Assembly: GCA_002077045.2 (NCBI GenBank) | Contig: KZ111148.1 | Span: 1,446,885 to 1,510,884, forward strand | DNA: 64,000 bases | Reading direction: 5' to 3' | From: Rachicladosporium sp. CCFEE 5018 | Taxonomy: Eukaryota > Ascomycota > Dothideomycetes > Cladosporiales > Cladosporiaceae | Notes under the pieces: model-generated | Told to the model about the DNA's origin: nothing | What the model saw: only the letters and a program-made list of their open reading frames with translations | Databases searched by the model: none | Translations under genes and position numbers: made by a program | Shown here: one piece after another, positions 44,333 to 54,153 of the stretch | How positions within the stretch are numbered: the first letter of the stretch is position 1 | Layout of the letters: each line of letters opens with the position of its first letter

Positions 44333-46120
44333 ATGGGCCTCCCGTAAGCTTGCCCCCCAGTCCTTATTTTGCGCGGCGCGTAGCCTCACAATGAGCGAGT
44401 CATATTCGGGAACCTTGCTGACAACATGTCTTATAGTATGTGGACCGACCCCGACGAGAAGGTCAACAAGCCCGCAGCGATTAAGACCGACCCCACAGCC
44501 GCAGCCCGCTCCTCTATCCGCCGACGACCCTCCATACACGGCCCACGAGGCGGGTCGCGACGCGATACACGTGCTTTCGCACCTCGTCTCGAACACTCGC
44601 CGCCGCCAGCGTTGGGTACCAGTGCCAGAACTTCGCGTCCGCTCGGTCCAGGTGCTTCGCGATTTACTCGCCGCAATGGGCGCGCCGGCGTGCCCCCAAT
44701 CTCGACGTTGCTGGAGTCAGCTGACCGTGAGCGGCGATATCGTGATCCGCCGATTGTCGCGCGGGCTTACAGTCAGCGGGAGAATGAGACGCAGGCGCTG
44801 GACTCGAGTCTCGCGCGACTGAGGGAGCAGACTGAGCGGCTATCGAGGCGGGCTGATAGTCTGGCTGCGAGCTTGAGGGCGCAGGGTGAGCTGTATGATG
44901 AGGAGGCTACAGAGAGGGAGCTTGCGCTTATAGATGCGCGGATACAGGCGAGCTCGGATAGGATCAGGCAGCTGAGTGAGCGGCATAGGAGGCAGCCGGG
45001 GACGTGGGATTTCCACATGCTCACTCGGCCAGATGTGGCGGCTGGGGAAGAGGCCACGGCACCAGCAAGGGCAACCGTCTCAACTCCACCTGTCGAGCCG
45101 GTGCTCCTGCAAGCGCCTGGGCAATCTGACATCCTTTACTATCCGGATCCCGCCCTCGCCGCACCGCCTCGATCCCACCACCCGCTCTCTCGCTCCTGGC
45201 AGCCATCGTCGCCCATCCCAGTAGGTGGTCTGGGAGATCGAGATCGTAGTCCCACGCCAGCAGCAGACACCTGGGACATCATGCGCAGTACCATCGCTCC
45301 AGACATCACTCTCCCCTCCGCAAGTAGCAGCTTCACTAGCGCCGCTGCAAGCGCCTCCTTCAGCACAGGTGGCAGCACAGAGTCCTCACACCTCTCCGCC
45401 AGCAGCAGCCCCGCCTCCTCCGCCATCGATCCAATGGACGACCTCGAAGGAGAAGCCGACTCCGATTCCTGCGGCTCCTCCATGGATGAAGAAGACGAAG
45501 AAGTCTCCCTCCTGGCCCACTCCGCAACCTTCGCCTCGCATCTCTACAACATGGAATCAGAAAGTAGAGCAGGCCAAGCTCGCATATCATATCACAGACG
45601 CCTGCAAAGCGAACAGGGGACGCGCTTCACGATCGGCCACGAAGGTCACAGCGTAGACATCGGCTTCCGCCTGATCGAAGAAGCGCTCCGCACAGAATCC
45701 GGCCGCGAACGCCTATCCCTCATCGGCAGCGCCGAGCCCGGGCACGCTGAACTCGCCGCCGAGCGCGCACTACGCCTTCGCACCGAACGAGCCGCCGACC
45801 TCGCCGTCGACGCTTTGAGTGCGTCGGGACGCACCTACGTCGACACCCGCCCAGCCATCGCGCCGCCAAGACGCACGCGAGAAGCTGCGCTAGCCGAGGA
45901 GGATGAGAGGGCGCGTTCGATCGTCGAGCAGACGGAGGTGCTGAGCGATGAGACGGATTTGGATGCTATGCGACGGGTTGTGGAGAGATTGGCGCAGAGA
46001 GACGATGTGCCTGAGGAGTGGTGGGTGAGTATGGGGTTGAACTTTGCGGGGAGGGGCAGTGGGAGTGAGGGGAGGAGGGAACGGATTGAGGAGAGGGTTG
46101 GGGAGGCGGCGAGGTTGTAA
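44333..46120 (+). CDS. Conserved fungal protein of unknown function with an 11-nt first exon, copy B
   Basis: 564 residues. The start is inferred as ATG 44333 in a strong context (GCAGCCATGG): exon 1 is only 44333..44343, intron 44344..44436 (GTAAGC, CTGAC, ATAG), exon 2 44437..46120, giving MGLPMWTDPDEK. Copy A has the same exon and intron lengths. The N-terminus is basic and rich in Arg/Ser/Pro (IRRRPSIHGPRGGSRR). A coiled coil spans about 115-195. A conserved-looking motif DTWDIMRSTIAPD followed by LPSASSSFTSAAASASF lies near 285-315. An acidic patch (SMDEEDEEV) and a helical charged C-terminus ending RIEERVGEAARL follow. No enzyme domain was recognised. If exon 1 is wrong, translation could start at ATG 44438. 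Confidence 0.8.
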
Positions 46121-46918
46121 GATGGATGGGACTGGGGTGGAGTGATAGGCGATGTGTGGTCGCTGGACATGCATTGCTGTGAAGCGGGAGCAACAAGCGG
46201 CAAAAGTCATAGGAAACAGTCAAGTGGCTCGGAACGTGTACAATCAACGACAGGACGAAGGCAAGGCCGGTCGTGAAGATCGATAAGCGGAAGGCTCAAG
46301 CAGATCAGTTTCAAAACATCGTCGGCGAATTCGCTGACGTGCTCAATGTCCTGGTACGGAATTCCATCGTGACTTCTCGAAATGCAGGACCGGACTGCTC
46401 TGCGACGCTCCGTAGTGGGTAACGCTGATATATGCAACACCGCAACAGTACTTTAGTATCTATACTGTCGGTAAGAGTGTCATCTCCCCTGGAATTCTCC
46501 TAGCCAGCACTAGCATCGGTCTATTACTATGGTGTAACGTCCAGTAGCAGTGTCATCACCGGAAATGCTCTGAGTGGTCCGCTTCTCCTGTTGTTCGCGT
46601 ACTAGGAGACTAGCTGGGTACCATATGTGTTGCTATGAAGTCAAAGGCGCGTCAGTCAGCTAAGACCGCGCTTAATCGAGCGGGATCCGTACGATGCGCG
46701 ACTTATGATTGAACGGAGTAGCACTGACTAGGAAGATAAGGGGGTATTAGCAGAGCGAAGCGAAACAATACGAGACCTCCATTGACCTATTCGACCGCAG
46801 AACTTTCCACCTTCCTAATCCTGTCGCATTGCTGTGATACCCGCCGATGCTAGCGCGGCATGCCGGGTGGTGCACTACAATCCTCTACCAGCAGCGTGCC
46901 ACCGATCTCCAATGTGAT
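46121..46918. other. Convergent spacer, copy B
   Basis: 798 bases, well conserved with 62105-62891, no gene supported. Parts of it (near 46150 and 46570) recur in diverged form downstream at 49070-49110 and 49275-49310, as part of a tandem duplication. Confidence 0.6.
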
Positions 46919-48180
46919 CTAGGGATAGAAGTACCCAAACTGAAAGTCAACGTTTGGCTTGCTCGCTGCGTCGTTGCCAGGGCTTCCGATGTAGAGTGCA
47001 CACACTGTATTACAAATAGTATAGGTGAACAGCGTCGCCAGACCGTCGGCATCGGCCGCGACCAGGCAGTCGTAGAATGACGGTAGTGAAACAGACCTGA
47101 GCAGAATCTTACCGTCGAGAACAGGTTTCTGGTCGCATTTGACTACTACGGGCGTGTTGCTGAGTGGCGACCCGAATGTTTGGCCGCAGGCATTGAACCC
47201 CACTGCAGCGGTGGCGGTTACTAGGAAAGTCTCCGTGACGCTTAGAGTGCTGAGTGTTGTGGTCGTTGACGGTATTGGGGTCGAGGTCGTGACGAGGGTG
47301 GTTGTCCGCAGGACCGTGGTCGTGGTGGGCGAGGTCACTGCGGAATTTTTCGAGAGTACCGAGGTGGACGTCGATGTGACTGTCACCGTTGCAACTACCT
47401 AAGCCATTGGTCAGATTTGTGTAGTGGATACATCCTGAGTACAAGAAGCTTACGGATAGCGTCTGGGGTACTCCAATGCACGAGCACAGCGTCGAGACTT
47501 GCGATGCTGTAGCGGATTTGGCAAAGGCTGCGCAGGCCGTAGAGGCCTTCTGGGCTTTGGCGTTCTTGGAGAACCCATGTAGTGCAGTGCGCACTGCAGC
47601 GCGTTCTGTCCTTGATCAGTCCACAGACATATCGCGGAGAGCCGGTCTCTGGACTCACCCTTGACAGCTGTGTGACCCGTAGGCGCCGCATTCCGCTTCA
47701 TACACGCGTTGGCATTCACCGTGATTGTGGTAGTCGTGACGGTACTTGTCACGGTCGATATTGCGCGTTTGGTAGTTGTGAGGACCGAGTTTTCCGTCTC
47801 GATAGAGGCCTGATCGACAGTGGTGGTGCTGGCCACGTTGTCGATGTTGTAAACGAGCACAACTGGAGTTGCAGTCGTGATGCTATGTGTGCACTGTCAG
47901 CCGATACTGCATCTATCTCATGTCGGCGACAAGGTAACTCAATGAGGCAGCACACTTACATCGTTGTAGTACTGAACGCAGTGACTGTCGCCGTCCGAAT
48001 CGTCGTCGAAACAGTGGTCGTGACCGGTGGCAAAGGGTAGCGCGATGAGCAGAGGACTTGAACATGGTTGTTCTTCGAAAGCGGCAGAAACGCTTTGTAT
48101 GGCGCCTTAGAGCACACGGCTCCTTGTGCAGCGGAGACTAAGGCAGCGCACAAGGCGATCAAAAGTATGGAGAGCATCAT
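46919..48180 (-). CDS. Secreted Thr-rich cysteine-containing protein, copy B
   Basis: 354 residues, exons on the minus strand 48180..47960, 47882..47659, 47593..47454, 47398..46919, all phases consistent. Signal peptide MMLSILLIALCAALVSA, then VCSKAPYKAFLPLSKNNHVQ with VLCSSRYPLPPVTT, a long Thr/Val/Ser stretch likely O-mannosylated, a helical segment ACAAFAKSATASQVSTLCSC ending SCIGVPQTL, a second Thr-rich stretch, and a cysteine-containing C-terminal domain from VGFNACGQTFG to FGYFYP. Domain order (Cys cap, Thr stalk, Cys cap) suggests a wall or extracellular-matrix protein. No GPI signal is visible. It has a tandem paralogue at 49901-51139 and a homeologue at 62892-64000. Family not recognised by name. 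Confidence 0.82.
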
Positions 48181-48904
48181 TGTGGTCGACGTGGAGGAGG
48201 AGTAACTGAATGAGGTCCGAAAGGAAGAGGCATACTCGACTGGCAATCCCACTCTGTAACAGGCCAGGGTCTGGTGACAAAAAGAGATTGGGAAGACGGT
48301 TATGGCCTCGACGTTCAGTCGGCCAAAGGGTCGCTGAACCGCTGCTTTAGCAGGGACCTCCTCATGTGTGCGATGTCACCGGGGAGCCGGTCATACTCAT
48401 GCGCCGCTGGGATGCCGGTACCACTATTGGCAGGGTAAAGCTGTGGCGTAGGTGAGACCCAGGGCAGGGCATTCAGAACGAGCCTGTGACCCGACGCGTA
48501 AGGACTGGATCGCCCTGACGATGAGCAGCCGCGGTCCCTGGGAGGCGAAGCTCGGGTCTAGCGCAGTCGGTGTTCCTGGTCACCGGCGGCCTCCCAATGC
48601 GCGCACCGAACAACCAGAAGGTCAGGAATGTCGTGTTCTTTAACGTCGTCCGAGCTACTCGTCGCATCATTGACCGTGGCCGCAGATTAGATCACGCAGC
48701 TCTCGCCATCAAGCTGTACAGTGTCACTTCGCACTGGTCACGAATTGCCGAGGGCCGTCGTCCACTGCTGTATGGTATGTGTGCTCAGAATATCTGCCGG
48801 TCCTTTAAACCCAAGAATCTCGCGCTGCCCGATCGAATGTATCTCATAGTCAGTGTGTAGAAAGTTCGCTCTGACCGGGGTTGGGTCGCGTCCCGATCAC
48901 GGGC
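48181..48904. other. Intergenic, left part of the tandem-duplication spacer
   Basis: Promoter side of the Thr-rich gene. It contains a 96-codon plus-strand frame (48570-48860; VRNVVFFNVVRATRRIIDRG) of fair composition but no known motif; it may be a gene remnant. Not called as a gene. Confidence 0.45.
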
Positions 48905-49015
48905 GCCGTGGAGTAGTGGATCAGTATGGGGTAAGATCTTGCTACGAGGGGAGTGAGGGGCGGAGAGAATAGATTGATGAGAGCGTGGGGGAGGCGGCGA
49001 GGCTGTGAATGTATA
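48905..49015 (+). pseudogene. Remnant of the 3' end of the conserved fungal gene (44333-46120)
   Basis: About 110 bases align with 46005-46120: GGAGTAGTGG and AGTATGGGG first, then GGGAGTGAGGGG and GGGGGAGGCGGCGAGG. In the parent frame it reads GSEGRRE, an in-frame TAG, then IDESVGEAARL and a stop, against GSEGRRERIEERVGEAARL in the parent. The rest of the gene is absent. It marks the left edge of a degenerate tandem copy that continues into the Thr-rich paralogue. Confidence 0.7.
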
Positions 49016-49900
49016 ATATAGTGGATTACGCCGAGGTGGTTTCTGGTGGCTGTGGGTTTGGGGTTGGCTGGATATGTATTGCTACGAATGCGAATGACAA
49101 ACGAAGCGTGCTCCTCGAAAGAAAAAGGCGGTCGATTCAGAGATAATCTACTGCTCTATCACAACGGGACGCTACTTTTGAGAGCTACGAATGAGAACAA
49201 CATTCTCACCGATAGCACATACACTGCTACACAATCGTAAGGCCGCATACACCAGCGCTTGCCATCACAGCGAGTCTCTGAGCGCTCCGCTTCTCCTATC
49301 ACTCCCCTGGCTGTGAAGCGACAAGAGACAAGCGGCGACGATCGCATCAGCCTGTAGGAGACCTGGAAGTCGTATCGATCGCGCTATGGTGGAGGAGACA
49401 TCTCCGCTGTGCCAGACATGCGAGTATCTCAATGAACACAGCTGCCGCGTGGAGGACCGATCCTTTGCACCGGACACCCGGCGCTCTAATACAGCAATGT
49501 CGAAAGGGCATGCCTCCTAGGTACATGCTCTCATCAGAGTGGCAGACGTGACACGGCAATCCCGGTCACCACCCGAGTAGCACAAGGCTCTTGAGACACT
49601 TGAAACAGCAACGGGGGGTTGAATGCGAGTTCAATGAAAGGGGAGTGTCGCGCTTGCAGATGAAGTACAGATCTGACAGTACAGTAGCATGAACTACTTT
49701 CAATATCTTTGGGAGAGAGGACCCTACGAACCCTACTACGGGTGTATTCTGCGACCATAACTGCCGCACAGCCCATTCTCTCGTCGTCTCGCAATACTCC
49801 GACGGCTAGAGGTTCGAGAGCGCACGTCTCACACCCAAGCCGGATCGGATCCCCGTAAAATGCCCCTAGCTCCCTCCAAACAGCCCACCAAGCCGCCCGA
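49016..49900. other. Spacer between the gene remnant and the Thr-rich paralogue
   Basis: Holds diverged matches to the 46121-46918 spacer (GGCTGGATATGTATTGCTACGA near 49065; GCGCTCCGCTTCTCCT near 49280). Nothing else recognised. Confidence 0.5.
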
Positions 49901-51139
49901 TCACGGATAGAAGTAGCCATATACGGAGTTGGCATCTGGCACGCCGTTGGCGGACGACGGCCCATCCAGAGTTACACATTGCCTGTCCGAGTAACGGAAC
50001 GTAAAAGCCGTAACCCCGGCATCGAGCGTCGCCACAAAGAGACACGTGGAGAAGCCGTCTGTGAGGTGAATCGAGCGCACATTCTGGCCCACGGCGCGAT
50101 TTTGCCCGCAGCGGATACCGACGGGCGTGCCGTCTGGTGCGGCGAAATTTTGTCCGCAGGCGTTATATTGAACTAGGGCGGACGTGGTGGCGATCTCTGT
50201 GAAGGTCTCGGTGAGGGTCGTGGTTGTGGTTGTTGTGACTGGTACAGTGGTGGAGGTTGTGATTACAGATGTTGTGGTTGAACTAGCGGTAGTGGTTGTG
50301 GGTTGCGTCAGAGTCGTGGTGGTCGAGGCGGTTTTAGTGGTGGTGGATGTTGTTGTTGAGGTCGCTGTTACCTGGAGACGGTCAGAGTGGGAGGACGAGT
50401 CTCTGGGGGATTGCGGTACTAACTAGCAAGGTCTTTGGAGTCTCGATACAAGAGCAGAGAGTTGACATTTGCGAGGGCAGAGCGGTTTTAGTGAATGCGG
50501 TGCAGGCAGTATAGGCACTTCGGGCTCTAGCATTCTTCGCGAAGCCATGTGCGGTGGGAAGGGCGGCAGCAGCTCGTTCTGCGCAAGATCAGATTTGTTC
50601 CGGAAGGGGCAAGACATGTTCATGCCTTACCTTCAACGGCGTGAAACGCCGTCGGGTCTGCGCCTCGTCTGTAGACGTTCCCTTCACCATCAGTCACAAT
50701 GGTAGTAGTTATAGCCTGCGTCGATGTTGACGTGGTCGTTTGCGTCGTGGTAAAGGTCGCCGTGATCGTCTGTGTGGAAGTCGCAATCACGGTGCTGGTC
50801 GCGAGATCGGACTCGAAACTTGAAACAATAACTGTGGGCGTCAAGGTCGTCAAATTGGATAATCGATTATGTCAGCAGCATCTCTGCATGAGGTTTGAAG
50901 GCATTGACCACGACATACATGGTAATTGTGCTAGATGCGGTCGCTGTGGCCGTCAGAGTCGTAGTCGCGATGGTGGACGTGACGGCCGGCAACGGGAAGC
51001 GCGAAGTGCAGAACACCTGAGCGTAGGGATTCTTCGATAGTGGTAGCAGCAGTGCCTTGAATGGAGCCTTGGAGCACACTGATCCCGGTACGGCGAACAC
51101 GGAGGTGGCGAGTACCGCTGCTGCCAGTAGAAGATGCAT
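49901..51139 (-). CDS. Secreted Thr-rich protein, tandem paralogue
   Basis: 344 residues, same four-exon plan as 46919-48180: exons 51139..50919, 50818..50631, 50578..50424, 50371..49901 on the minus strand. Exon 1 has the same length (221 nt) and encodes MHLLLAAAVLATSVFA, VCSKAPFKALLLPLSKNPYA and VFCTSRFPLPAVT. Exon 3 gives ACTAFTKTALPSQMSTLCSC, exon 4 a Thr run, then VQYNACGQNFA and the end VYGYFYP. Relative to the paralogue the expected acceptor of intron 1 has no AG; the next usable one (TTTCAAG, ending 50819) keeps the frame but shortens exon 2 by about 12 codons. The gene therefore looks functional, with moderate certainty about that junction. Confidence 0.75.
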
Positions 51140-52244
51140 GACTGCTGGAACAAGGACTTGAGATGTAGTGGTCGATAGAGTAGTAATGGAAAGCGCGGCG
51201 AGTTCTAGCAAGGCTCCCCCTCATACACATATAGGATCTACATCCCTATCAGTTGTATGACCACGCTGAATGCGAGACCGTCAAGCACGGAGAGTGTCCC
51301 GAATCCGATTCGACCGCGATGGTGTGAATAGCGACGAACAGAGCCTTGACGACTATACGAAAAGAAAACCGGGCTCACCGGTTCGACGATCACATCTTCG
51401 ACGGGGTAGATCCTAGAGACTGAGTAAATATACGTGCGCACGCAGTCGAACCCGTCCAAAGATGCCGTTTGCCAAGACGTGAAGTTGACTCCCAGCTGAG
51501 CGCCTATCCCGGATTGAGCTCCATGACTGCAATGAGCCTCCATGTGGCTTGCGCAGACTAAGACACGAGAAGGAGGTCGACATGCTCAGTCCGAAGACCA
51601 GCAACGCATGTGTTAACCTCGGAGTTCCAAATTTCACGACCGCAGTCAAGTCTAGTGGCGACGGTATGGACGATCAAAATGCGGCTCACCTGGAGTATGG
51701 GTGTCTCCACCAAGATCGGATTCGACCACATTGAAGGAACCTTGCGTGGTGATACCGGTAATGAGCGCACAGATTGATGTCCATGCTATAAGCATTGATG
51801 TCGAGCTCACGTGTCGTTCGCGTACGCTGTTATGTGCTATGTCCCAAGCAGTCCAGTGGTGTCCACTACTCAAGTGTAGTGCGTATGGCCACTCGCAAAG
51901 CCGAGATGGAATCATTCCGCAGCCAGTGCATTGATATTGATCTAAACACGGAATTGGCTGACGTTCCGGTCAAGCTCACCGTGCTGTTCCGAGAGCGGCG
52001 TCGCTCGGTGGCAACATGCCTGCTGTCAAACCGAAGTGAGCTTCGCGATAATCTGATGCCGTCCGTTCAATGCCGTTAAGTGTGTGTATGGATGACCAGC
52101 ATCGCATTGGAAGTGTTGACAAGACGCGAGGGCCACGCGAGACACGTGGGCGCCTCCCGATCATTAGCTGTGGCTTTCTGGCGAACGTTCACAGTGCATG
52201 TCTACGACACTCCCGTCAGGTACACCTGCGCTCTTCCGAGATTT
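51140..52244. other. Intergenic spacer
   Basis: 1.1 kb with only short overlapping frames; no gene, RNA or repeat recognised. Confidence 0.5.
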
Positions 52245-53142
52245 TCACAGCCCTATTTTCCCAAGACCATCTTCCCAGCTCTCGGCCTCCGCTCCCCGTG
52301 GGTTATAGTCAACGTCTACGAAAGTCAGTCGTCCCGGCCCGCCGTAGGAGATGCAGAGTTCATGTCCCTCTGCAATGTTCTTGAGCGTGCTGTACGAAAT
52401 ACATTGTTTTTCTAGATCCCGCGTCCAGACCACATTCGGGTCAGAGCTGTGATTGAATAGAGATCCAAGTCCTAATACGATCGCCTGCGTGACTTGCGTC
52501 CTGGCGACGAAGGACGAGTCTGTCTGAGCAGAACTGTGTGGAGGCGAAGATGATAGCAGTGGCCAGTTGTACGTGTAATGATTGAGTACAGTCTTAGAGG
52601 TATGACTCGTTACCTCAGAAGGAGGCAACATCAGGACCGGCGAGGTCTCGAGATGTGTGCCGCGCTTGAGAGCCCGGGAGGCGAAAACACCACGGCCTGC
52701 AGAAGATGTCAGGTTGATATTGCCGATTCGCTGTGAGCACCGCTGTCTCATAGACTGGCGTGACAAGGTGCGACACGGTCTCGTCGGCTCGACCACGTCG
52801 GTACCTTCACGATCTCGAGATGGCAGGTGCGAGGAAGCCTTTTGCTGCGTTCATCGTCCTCGAGTAGACTCACGATAGAGGCGAGTCGAAAGATCAACTC
52901 GCTCGCCAGCTGTAAGACAAAGGTAGCTAGCCACGCGCTATGGCGTCCAGTATCTCAGGGCCTCGCCTGAGTCGAAGTGAAGACAATTTGGGCATACCTT
53001 TGGGTGTGTTCGGAAGTAGATAGAGGTGCGGACAGCGCTCGAGCGATATCGCATCAGTCGGTAGTGCCTTCAACTGGGCTGCCTTAGTCCCAGAGGTCCG
53101 AGTCGCCAAGTCTGCGCCATTGGCAGGTGTTTGTGATGACAT
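52245..53142 (-). CDS. SET-domain protein (exon structure uncertain)
   Basis: The part from about 52796 down to 52245 is clearly a small SET-type methyltransferase-like domain. GRGVFASRALKRGTHLE forms the N-terminal SET strand, and GLGSLFNHSSDPNVVW carries the NH.S.PN cofactor-binding motif; VCISYG-type motif ELCISYGGPGRL holds the catalytic-type Tyr. No pre-SET or post-SET cysteines are visible, as in lysine methyltransferases acting on non-histone proteins. Upstream, ATG 53142 opens a 48-codon exon (MSSQTPANGADLATRTSGTK) ending at a GTATGC donor near 52997. A short middle exon from about 52890 (AGERVDLSTRLY) ends at GTGAGT near 52852, and can join the SET frame through AG sites near 52800-52810. 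These joins are a best guess; the first exon may belong to another transcript. Confidence 0.62.
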
Positions 53143-54153
53143 TTTGTAGGTGTCGATGGTTGAAGTATCATGTCGGCCATCCGCGTAATAAGTTGTCTTC
53201 GGGCACAGGGATTTCAGCTGAGTCAATAAATGTACATGAATAGTGCACTTGCGGCCGAGAGACGAGGCCAAAACACCAGTTGACATCAGCGTCTCACGAA
53301 GTGTACGATGTGCTCGATGCAAGGGTTGAACAAGCCGGGTGACAGGCAGGGATAGACGCGTTCCTAATTACGACTTCATGCTCCAAGGAGCCCGGACGAC
53401 TTTGGAGTTGAAGGGCAGTACAGTATTCGAGGTATGAGGTCGTATCAAGACTTTTCTGCTATGTACACGAACCTTATTACTTTGGAATAGATCACTGGCC
53501 GCAGACTGCCCAATCTCTCCGCCACCGAAGCGTGAGCCTGGTGTCACTTCAGCAGGGTAGCGCTGGTGGACATTATCACACTCTGGAGATCTTCTCACTT
53601 TTCCAGAACCTGGAGACCGGCTCCAGTAGTGCTGTTCGTCCAACCCCAGTCCACTGCAACCCCAACCCGTGTCACGAGCAACCATGCATGCCAATAGCGT
53701 GGCATATGCAGGTACGGTACCTTCCGCATCTGGTCATGTGTATGTACAAGCAAAGCTTTAGCTGCAGGCCACATGGCACAAGTGACAGCTCCAGATCTTC
53801 AAAGCTTAATTCCGAGTGGCAAGACATGCCGTGGTGTGTTGATTAGTAGAGTGTATTCCCGTCGATACGCCAATCGGGTCATGAGACTAGCGGCTGTCGC
53901 GAATGTATCGGAAAGAGGGTGTAACGCCGGCCGTATGCAGTGTCGTCTGACTCGAGGTCTAGTACGATGAAGCACATGAGGTAGATCCTGTAATAGCAAA
54001 ACGAGTGTCAGAGTCATGATTCAATGAAGCGGTAATCGTTACGTGAAGCAGCCTCAGTGTGCTCAGCACTCCATCTGAAACGCCCACCAGTCGCAAACGC
54101 CATCCCATACATTCTGCGACGCTCTTGGCATGCTTCATCTACAAATCTCACAC
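53143..54153. other. Intergenic spacer
   Basis: 1.0 kb between the SET gene start and the tyrosinase stop. No feature recognised. Confidence 0.5.

Larger units (their letters stand above)
31658..48027. repeat. Homeologous block, copy B (partner of 1-12070 plus 59709-64000)
   Basis: Collinear with copy A over its whole visible length: 31658-43724 pairs with 1-12070 and 43722-48027 with 59709-64000. Every gene in copy B is open, whereas copy A has one premature stop and one assembly break. Confidence 0.95.

Noticed and set aside
45835..46203. Long minus-strand frames opposite the C-terminus of the conserved fungal gene
   Set aside because: Shadow frames of a GC-rich coding exon; they appear in both copies only because the sense strand is conserved.
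48861..48925. Possible tRNA-like or RNA gene in a GC-rich patch
   Set aside because: No A-box and B-box pair and no cloverleaf could be drawn; part of it aligns with the gene remnant instead.
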